Below are positions 58,155-64,000 of a stretch of DNA of 64,000 bases, in pieces. Below the pieces are notes generated by a model. That model was not told where the DNA came from and did not search any database. It saw only the letters and a program-made list of their open reading frames with translations. Numbering within the stretch: position 1 is the first letter of the stretch; each line of letters starts with the position of its first letter. This DNA comes from Streptococcus mutans. Its GTDB lineage: Bacteria > Bacillota > Bacilli > Lactobacillales > Streptococcaceae. Position numbers and translations under genes: made by a program. The DNA lies in assembly GCF_006739205.1 (NCBI RefSeq), contig NZ_AP019720.1, positions 1,922,001 through 1,986,000 on the forward strand, given 5' to 3'.

Positions 58155-59870
58155 ATGACTGACAAAAAAACTCTTAAAGACTTAAGAAATCGTAGTTCTG
58201 TTTACGATTCAATGGTTAAATCACCTAATCGTGCTATGCTGCGTGCAACTGGTATGCAAGATGAAGACTTTGAAAAACCTATCGTCGGTGTCATTTCAAC
58301 TTGGGCTGAAAACACACCTTGTAATATCCACTTACATGACTTTGGTAAACTAGCCAAAGTCGGTGTTAAGGAAGCTGGTGCTTGGCCAGTTCAGTTCGGA
58401 ACAATCACGGTTTCTGATGGAATCGCCATGGGAACCCAAGGAATGCGTTTCTCCTTGACATCTCGTGATATTATTGCAGATTCTATTGAAGCAGCCATGG
58501 GAGGTCATAATGCGGATGCTTTTGTAGCCATTGGCGGTTGTGATAAAAACATGCCCGGTTCTGTTATCGCTATGGCTAACATGGATATCCCAGCCATTTT
58601 TGCTTACGGCGGAACAATTGCACCTGGTAATTTAGACGGCAAAGATATCGATTTAGTCTCTGTCTTTGAAGGTGTCGGCCATTGGAACCACGGCGATATG
58701 ACCAAAGAAGAAGTTAAAGCTTTGGAATGTAATGCTTGTCCCGGGCCTGGAGGCTGCGGTGGTATGTATACTGCTAACACAATGGCGACAGCTATTGAAG
58801 TTTTGGGACTCAGCCTTCCGGGTTCATCTTCTCACCCGGCTGAATCCGCAGAAAAGAAAGCAGATATTGAAGAAGCTGGTCGCGCTGTTGTCAAAATGCT
58901 CGAAATGGGCTTAAAACCTTCTGACATTTTAACGCGTGAAGCTTTTGAAGATGCTATTACTGTAACTATGGCTCTGGGAGGTTCAACCAACTCAACCCTT
59001 CACCTCTTAGCTATTGCCCATGCTGCTAATGTGGAATTGACACTTGATGATTTCAATACTTTCCAAGAAAAAGTTCCTCATTTGGCTGATTTGAAACCTT
59101 CTGGTCAATATGTATTCCAAGACCTTTACAAGGTCGGAGGGGTTCCAGCAGTTATGAAATATCTCCTTAAAAATGGCTTCCTTCATGGTGACCGTATCAC
59201 TTGTACTGGCAAAACAGTCGCTGAAAACTTGAAGGCCTTTGATGATTTAACACCTGGTCAAAAGGTTATTATGCCGCTTGAAAATCCTAAACGTGAAGAT
59301 GGTCCGCTCATTATTCTCCATGGTAACTTGGCTCCAGACGGTGCCGTTGCCAAAGTTTCTGGCGTAAAAGTGCGTCGTCATGTCGGTCCTGCTAAGGTCT
59401 TTAATTCTGAAGAAGAAGCCATTGAAGCTGTCTTGAATGATGATATTGTTGATGGTGATGTTGTTGTCGTACGTTTTGTAGGACCAAAGGGCGGTCCTGG
59501 TATGCCTGAAATGCTTTCCCTTTCATCAATGATTGTTGGTAAAGGGCAAGGTGAAAAAGTTGCCCTTCTGACAGATGGCCGCTTCTCAGGTGGTACTTAT
59601 GGTCTTGTCGTTGGTCATATCGCTCCTGAAGCACAAGATGGCGGTCCAATCGCCTACCTGCAAACAGGAGACATAGTCACTATTGACCAAGACACTAAGG
59701 AATTACACTTTGATATCTCCGATGAAGAGTTAAAACATCGCCAAGAGACCATTGAATTGCCACCGCTCTATTCACGCGGTGTCCTTGGCAAATATGCTCA
59801 CATCGTTTCTTCTGCTTCTAGGGGAGCCGTAACAGACTTTTGGAAGCCTGAAGAAACTGTCAAAAAATGA
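58155..59870 (+). CDS. ilvD: Dihydroxy-acid dehydratase IlvD
   Basis: 571-residue dehydratase for isoleucine and valine synthesis. It carries a [2Fe-2S] cluster through cysteines at about 56 (ENTPCNIH), 129 (GGCDKNMPG) and 201 (CPGPGGCGG). The active-site serine region [12 protein letters not shown] lies near 480. The frame opens at 58134, but AAAGGA before the ATG at 58155 gives the usual family start. Other ilv genes are not in the window. Converges with the SufT-like gene. Confidence 0.96.
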   Translation: MTDKKTLKDLRNRSSVYDSMVKSPNRAMLRATGMQDEDFEKPIVGVISTWAENTPCNIHLHDFGKLAKVGVKEAGAWPVQFGTITVSDGIAMGTQGMRFSLTSRDIIADSIEAAMGGHNADAFVAIGGCDKNMPGSVIAMANMDIPAIFAYGGTIAPGNLDGKDIDLVSVFEGVGHWNHGDMTKEEVKALECNACPGPGGCGGMYTANTMATAIEVLGLSLPGSSSHPAESAEKKADIEEAGRAVVKMLEMGLKPSDILTREAFEDAITVTMALGGSTNSTLHLLAIAHAANVELTLDDFNTFQEKVPHLADLKPSGQYVFQDLYKVGGVPAVMKYLLKNGFLHGDRITCTGKTVAENLKAFDDLTPGQKVIMPLENPKREDGPLIILHGNLAPDGAVAKVSGVKVRRHVGPAKVFNSEEEAIEAVLNDDIVDGDVVVVRFVGPKGGPGMPEMLSLSSMIVGKGQGEKVALLTDGRFSGGTYGLVVGHIAPEAQDGGPIAYLQTGDIVTIDQDTKELHFDISDEELKHRQETIELPPLYSRGVLGKYAHIVSSASRGAVTDFWKPEETVKK

Positions 59871-59971
59871 AATCAAACATGAAAAAGACCGCTTGAATCA
59901 GTATTTGGATTGAAGAAAAAGTTTAATTTAAACACTCTTTTCTTTAATCTTTTTCTTTCGCTTGATAAAAT

Positions 59972-60026
59972 AAAAACTCTCAAAAAAACAGTTATTGCAT
60001 ATTGCAGTTTTTTGAGAGTTTTTATT
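59972..60026. terminator. Bidirectional terminator between ilvD and the DUF59 gene
   Basis: Long stem AACTCTCAAAAAA/TTTTTTGAGAGTT (59975-60020) flanked by A and T runs on both sides, about 100 bases after ilvD and directly after the convergent gene. Confidence 0.85.
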
Positions 60027-60028
60027 TA

Positions 60029-60370
60029 TTATTTAGGGCTGATTCCCAATGCTATTCTGCCAAATCGACTAATCCGTGTCATCTTCCAAGCTGGTGACCA
60101 AACAACCTCAACACCAACCTTATTGATCCCTTCTATCTCTGACAGGGAATCAATAATTTCCGCAGGCAGAGTATCAACACAACCGCAATTGACTTCAGTA
60201 AATGTAATAACTAACTTGCAGAAGCCTTCTTCATCTAAATCAATTTCATAAATCAAACCAAGATTGTAAATATCCAATTCAATCTCTGGATCATAAATTT
60301 TTTCAAGTTTTTCAATCAGTTGGTCGCCAATCGCTGCAGCTCGGTCATTTATTTTAATATCATCTCGCAT
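60029..60370 (-). CDS. DUF59/MIP18-family Fe-S assembly factor (SufT-like)
   Basis: 113-residue MIP18/DUF59 protein. Conserved KIYDPEIELDIYNLGLIYEI (about 20-39) and a cysteine-containing EVNCGCVDTLPAEI (about 59-72). Homologs (SufT, PaaD-like) help deliver Fe-S clusters to client enzymes. AAAGGAG six bases before the ATG at 60370 selects this start. It faces ilvD, an Fe-S enzyme; a client relation is only inference. Confidence 0.9.
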   Translation of the reverse strand: MRDDIKINDRAAAIGDQLIEKLEKIYDPEIELDIYNLGLIYEIDLDEEGFCKLVITFTEVNCGCVDTLPAEIIDSLSEIEGINKVGVEVVWSPAWKMTRISRFGRIALGISPK

Positions 60371-60558
60371 TGTCTGCTCCTTTACTAAAGTCATTTGCTA
60401 TATTTTCCCATAAATAGACATTTTTTTCAATGCCTAATACTCGATAGTTATCATTTTTGTAAAAAAGGTTTCTTCTTCGTTCAAGAATTACGAGAGAGGT
60501 AAATAGATTTTATGATAGAATAAAGATGATAAATAAGTAAAAAAGGAGCTTTATAGAG

Positions 60559-61503
60559 ATGAAAATTTTCAGAAACCCTCCCCTTGTTATGTCAGGACTA
60601 ACTTTGGGATTGTTTGCTCTAGGTAATTTATTAAAACTATATCATCCTTCTCTACGGCATTTACTAAGTATTATAGCGCTCTTACTCTACCTGTTTTTAA
60701 TACTCAGTATTTTAAAAAATTTATCTCAAGCTTTAGAACAAATAAAGCATCCTTTAATCGCTTCTATTTTTCCGACCTTTTTTATGTCAGGTATGCTGTT
60801 GGCAGGCTATATCCAAACTTTTCCTTTTTTAGAAGATTGGGTTACTCTTATTAGCCTGACGATTTGGTGGCTCGCTTTTCTAGGCAACGCAGGACTGATT
60901 GCTTATTTTACAATTAAGTTCGTCATCCCTTTTCATTGGGAACATGTTTTTCCATCTTGGTCAGTTTTATACGTTGGAATTGCAGTAGCAACCTTAACAG
61001 CACCCATCAGTGGACAATATATTTTGGGTCAAATCATCTTTTGGACTTGTCTCCTTTTAACTTTGCTGATTTTACCTTTGATGACTATTAAAGCCTATTG
61101 TATTGGTTTACCTGAGACAGCAAAACCGAATATTTGCACATTTTGTGCTCCTTTGTCTCTTTTATTGGCTGGCTATTTAAAGACATTTTCTCCCGAACAA
61201 AGCCCTAATACTAATTTTGTTTGGCTTTTGCTTTTAGCCTCCCAATTACTTTACTTTTTTGTTGTGCTTCAGCTTCCTGTACTTCTCAAAAGAGAGTTTA
61301 ATCCTGGCTTTTCAGCTTTTACCTTTCCCTTTGCTATCTCTGCTACTGCTCTTCATTCAGCAGGTTCTTATCTGCATTTACAACAGCCTCTATTTCAGTT
61401 ATTAGTTAAACTAGAGGAATTACTAGCTAGCATATTAGTCTTATTCATTTTATACTCTTATCTTCGATTTTTAAGTAAACAAGAAGACCTTCCTTCAAAT
61501 TAA
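60559..61503 (+). CDS. TDT-family transporter (TehA/SLAC1-like)
   Basis: 314-residue membrane protein with ten hydrophobic segments, consistent with the tellurite-resistance/dicarboxylate transporter (TDT) family of anion channels. Motifs: PPLVMSGLTLGLFALGN at the start and GFSAFTFPFAISATALHSAG near 252-271, the latter carrying the conserved FPF helix break. AAGGAG precedes the ATG. Actual anion unknown. Monocistronic. Confidence 0.8.
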   Translation: MKIFRNPPLVMSGLTLGLFALGNLLKLYHPSLRHLLSIIALLLYLFLILSILKNLSQALEQIKHPLIASIFPTFFMSGMLLAGYIQTFPFLEDWVTLISLTIWWLAFLGNAGLIAYFTIKFVIPFHWEHVFPSWSVLYVGIAVATLTAPISGQYILGQIIFWTCLLLTLLILPLMTIKAYCIGLPETAKPNICTFCAPLSLLLAGYLKTFSPEQSPNTNFVWLLLLASQLLYFFVVLQLPVLLKREFNPGFSAFTFPFAISATALHSAGSYLHLQQPLFQLLVKLEELLASILVLFILYSYLRFLSKQEDLPSN

Positions 61504-61609
61504 AATGATATTTCATTTAAAATCTGAAAAATCTCCCAAACTCAAACCAAACATAAACTTTTTTGTGATTTTTTTTCTTAGTGTTAAAAACTTTAGTTCG
61601 AAACGAAAG

Positions 61610-61665
61610 AAAAAGTCCTATCATCTCTGCAGTAGATATTGCCTACTATGGAGATGAAGGACTCC
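61610..61665 (-). terminator. Terminator after the YhgE/Pip gene
   Basis: Branched-free long inverted repeat: AGTCCT/AGGACT, TCATCTC/GAGATGA and AGTAG/CTACT nested with small bulges (61614-61663). On the minus strand it is followed by TTTTTCTTT, so it ends the minus-strand gene starting beyond the right edge. Confidence 0.7.
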
Positions 61666-61695
61666 AATAAAAACAAAAGTAACAGAAAGTAATTT

Positions 61696-64000
61696 TTAGG
61701 CTACTTTGATAGACCTAATCCTCCTTCGAGCGATTAGCAATCCTAAAGCAGCAAAAGTAAGGAAAAATAAACTCAGCGCTAGTAGTTGATTACCAATTGT
61801 ACCAGCCATAGAAATGGTTTCTCGTAAACCAGAAACCGAATAACTCATTGGTAAATAAGGATTGACAACTTGGAAAAACTTACCTGTAACAGCTAAGGGA
61901 TAGGTTCCTGCACTGGAACCTAATTGTAGTAAAAGTAAAATTAAGGCAGCAAAAGAGCCAAATTTATCATGCCAAGTTACCAAAGTTGTCACTAAGACCA
62001 TAAAAGTGATACTGGTAAGAATAATTAATCCTAAAGTTTTTAGTTCAAAATTAGCTGATAAACCAATAATATGAACACCAAAATAGAGAATAATAGCTCC
62101 AGTAACAGCAATCAAGCCATTGACTGCTAACTTTTGATCTATCCATTCTCGTAAGGTTTTAGCCTGCTTACCAGAAAGAGCTGCTCTAAAGATAGTATTG
62201 GTTGAAATTGCCATTACCATTAAAGCTGCTGACATCATATAAGGAGCCATTCCAACACCATTTGTTTTGACATTATCTTTATCTGTATGCTTGATAGTGA
62301 CAGGACTTGACAAAGTCTTAGCATTATCATTGTCAACTGCTACTAATGATAATTTATTTTTAGCAGTTGACAATGCTTTCGACAGTTCTCCACTACCACT
62401 TGACAAAGTTGTCAAGCCTGCCGTTAAACTTTCTCCACCTGCAGCCAATTTGCCAGCTCCTGTCTCTATTTGATTAGCACCATTTGCTAACTGTGCAGTC
62501 CCTTTCGTTAATTGTCCAGAGTTGCTATTTAATTGATTGGCACCATTTACCAATTGACTTGTACCATCTGTTATCTGGTTATTTTTAGCGGCCAAAGTAT
62601 TAGCTCCTGCATTAAGAATATCAACTGCATTAGTGTATTGGCCTACTCCTGTCATCAAGGAATTGGCGCCTGTTGAAAAAGTAGAGCCTAATTGAGCCGT
62701 ACCATTAGCAAGGGCTGTGCTGACAGGGACTACTTGCGAATCAAGAGCTGTTTTTGCTTGTGTCAAACCACTTGACAAAGTTGTCAAGGAAGTTGCTGCA
62801 CTAGGTAATACAGAATTAGCTGTATTTTTAATTTGAGTCAAGCTGGCTGATGGGCTTGTTGGTGTATTAGCAGTTGTTGTCTGTACAGTAGATAAGGCAC
62901 TTTGAATACTTTGGACATTGTTTAGGATAGCTTGGGCTTGTGACACTGCGTTTGCATCAGCACCTGTAGTTGTTGTTGAACTACCAGTGTTGGCCAAAGC
63001 TGCAGCGATCTCTGATTGATCCTCAGCGGATAATCTTTGATAAGCACCTGTAGCTTGAACCGCAGCCAATGCATTAGACTGATTAGTTGTTGTTTGCTGG
63101 TTTGTACTTGTATTTCCTGAATTAACAATTGCTTGAGCTGCTGTTGTAATGGCAGATAGATAAGTACTAAGATCAGGACTGTTTGCAGTCGTTGCTGTCC
63201 CATTATCACTGTAATTTTGAATACTTTGATTCAAAGTTCCCAACTGATTAATCAATGAGCTAAACTGTTGAACTTGTTCTTCAGAAAGACCTGTTGCTGT
63301 TGACAGCTTAATAAGTCCTTGATTCAACTGACTACTAGCATTAACCAATTGTTGAATAGAAGTAGAACCACTCCCTAATTGCGCAACACCTCCTAGAAGC
63401 TTCTGAGATTGATTGCTCAGTTGGCTGCTGCCATTTGCTAACTGACCAACTCCATTTGTATAAGCTGTCAAACCATTGTTTAAATTATTTAAACCTGCAG
63501 AAAGCTGACCGACACCTCCCGTATAAGCTGTTAAGCCCGAATATAAGGTATTAGTCCCTTGAGCAAATGTTTGACTTGAATTTGAAAGTAAATTCAGATT
63601 ATCAGTCATCACTTGACTGCCATTTTCTAACTGTTTTGAACCAACCGCTATTTTTTGACTAGCATTAGCCGCACTGCCAAGACCTGTTTTTAGGGTTGAC
63701 ATACTCTTAAAAAGTGATTTGGTGTAAGAACTTGTAATGTTTTTCGATACAGACTCTTTTAAAGTCTTAGCAGCAGTTTCACTCATTTTGGAGGCAACAA
63801 AACTATGTCCTTTAGACGTTTGGTAAGGAATCGTGAGTTTTTTAGGCTCATCTGTTAAAACACTAGCTGCATTTTGAGAAAGATCTTCTGGTAAAGTGAT
63901 TATCATATAGTAATCACCTTTTTCAAGTCCCTTTTGAGCTTTTTCGCTATCAACAAAATGATAATCCAAACTTTTATTATGAACCATATTATCAGTCATG
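61696..64000 (-). CDS. YhgE/Pip-family membrane protein (5' end outside window)
   Basis: At least 767 residues of a YhgE/Pip (phage infection protein) family protein; the N-terminus with the first membrane helix lies beyond the right edge, and the Met at 63999 is internal. The visible part has DYHFVDSEKAQKGLEKGDYY, then about 400 residues of outside helical heptad-like repeats rich in N, Q, S, T and G with LANG/LNSG units, and a C-terminal ABC-2-like membrane domain with six segments (from about 580), ending RRRIRSIKVA. Homologs include the phage receptor of lactococci and ESX/type VII-associated proteins. Role in S. mutans unknown. Confidence 0.88.
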   Translation of the reverse strand, partial: MTDNMVHNKSLDYHFVDSEKAQKGLEKGDYYMIITLPEDLSQNAASVLTDEPKKLTIPYQTSKGHSFVASKMSETAAKTLKESVSKNITSSYTKSLFKSMSTLKTGLGSAANASQKIAVGSKQLENGSQVMTDNLNLLSNSSQTFAQGTNTLYSGLTAYTGGVGQLSAGLNNLNNGLTAYTNGVGQLANGSSQLSNQSQKLLGGVAQLGSGSTSIQQLVNASSQLNQGLIKLSTATGLSEEQVQQFSSLINQLGTLNQSIQNYSDNGTATTANSPDLSTYLSAITTAAQAIVNSGNTSTNQQTTTNQSNALAAVQATGAYQRLSAEDQSEIAAALANTGSSTTTTGADANAVSQAQAILNNVQSIQSALSTVQTTTANTPTSPSASLTQIKNTANSVLPSAATSLTTLSSGLTQAKTALDSQVVPVSTALANGTAQLGSTFSTGANSLMTGVGQYTNAVDILNAGANTLAAKNNQITDGTSQLVNGANQLNSNSGQLTKGTAQLANGANQIETGAGKLAAGGESLTAGLTTLSSGSGELSKALSTAKNKLSLVAVDNDNAKTLSSPVTIKHTDKDNVKTNGVGMAPYMMSAALMVMAISTNTIFRAALSGKQAKTLREWIDQKLAVNGLIAVTGAIILYFGVHIIGLSANFELKTLGLIILTSITFMVLVTTLVTWHDKFGSFAALILLLLQLGSSAGTYPLAVTGKFFQVVNPYLPMSYSVSGLRETISMAGTIGNQLLALSLFFLTFAALGLLIARRRIRSIKVA

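Noticed and set aside
61696..63999. ATG at 63999 as the true start of the YhgE/Pip gene
   Set aside because: The family has a membrane helix and extra sequence before this point, and the sequence around it matches an internal region; the gene is cut by the window edge.
1..64000. CRISPR arrays, tRNA or rRNA genes
   Set aside because: No regularly spaced repeats and no tRNA or rRNA sequence were recognised on either strand by eye.

Overview
The window looks like chromosomal DNA of Streptococcus mutans, close to the reference serotype c type. The evidence is low-GC Firmicute codon use plus recognisable S. mutans genes: glucan-binding protein GbpA, the BrsRM LytTR pair, the Pgf glycosylation operon, OpuC, IlvD and the mutS/mutL/ruvA/tag/cinA/recA/spx block. 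No rRNA, tRNA, CRISPR array or intact mobile element was seen.

Layout. 1-8.9 kb: partial ferrochelatase, then the minus-strand operon pgfS-pgfM1-pgfE-pgfM2, which makes and transfers a lipid-linked sugar to surface proteins. 8.9-11 kb: a stretch without a convincing gene where collagen-binding strains carry cnm, then a ZIP metal transporter and YaaA. 11-14.7 kb: anaerobic ribonucleotide reductase operon nrdD-(43-aa ORF)-GNAT-nrdG behind tandem NrdR boxes. 14.7-17.6 kb: a polytopic membrane protein, a 42-aa ORF with a competence cin-box, and the ireB-ruvX-DUF1292 operon. 17.7-18.7 kb: brsRM with a LytTR direct repeat. 19-30 kb: spxA2, recA, cinA (cin-box), tag, ruvA, mutL, an ISL3-type transposase remnant, mutS, a YlbF-like protein and argR, a DNA repair and competence block.

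30.3-32.2 kb is a pseudogene cluster: a CRP/FNR-type (Flp-like) regulator, a B3/B4-domain protein and a second ArgR all carry in-frame stops. Then come argS, two YitT proteins, aspS, hisS, a KimA-like potassium transporter and zinc-free L32/L33. 42-46 kb is again partly decayed: a hypothetical gene split by TGA, an ArsR-type regulator cut by TAA inside its HTH next to an intact MFS exporter, and a frameshifted remnant. 46-54 kb: gbpA, a histidine phosphatase, a MerR/SDR pair, and the opuC osmoprotectant operon. 54-64 kb: Mpg-type glycosylase, YciI, an unknown membrane protein, a 5'-damaged HxlR regulator, a nucleoside phosphorylase, gabD with a cre-like site, ilvD, a SufT-like DUF59 protein, a TDT-family transporter and a YhgE/Pip protein that runs off the right edge.

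Several control circuits can be read directly: NrdR on nrdD, SigX on cinA and the 42-aa ORF, BrsR on itself, a MerR-type 19-bp spacer promoter on the SDR gene, and CcpA on gabD. No wholly new multi-gene system is evident. The least described items are the cin-box micro-ORF with its downstream membrane protein, and the clustered nonsense mutations in regulatory genes.
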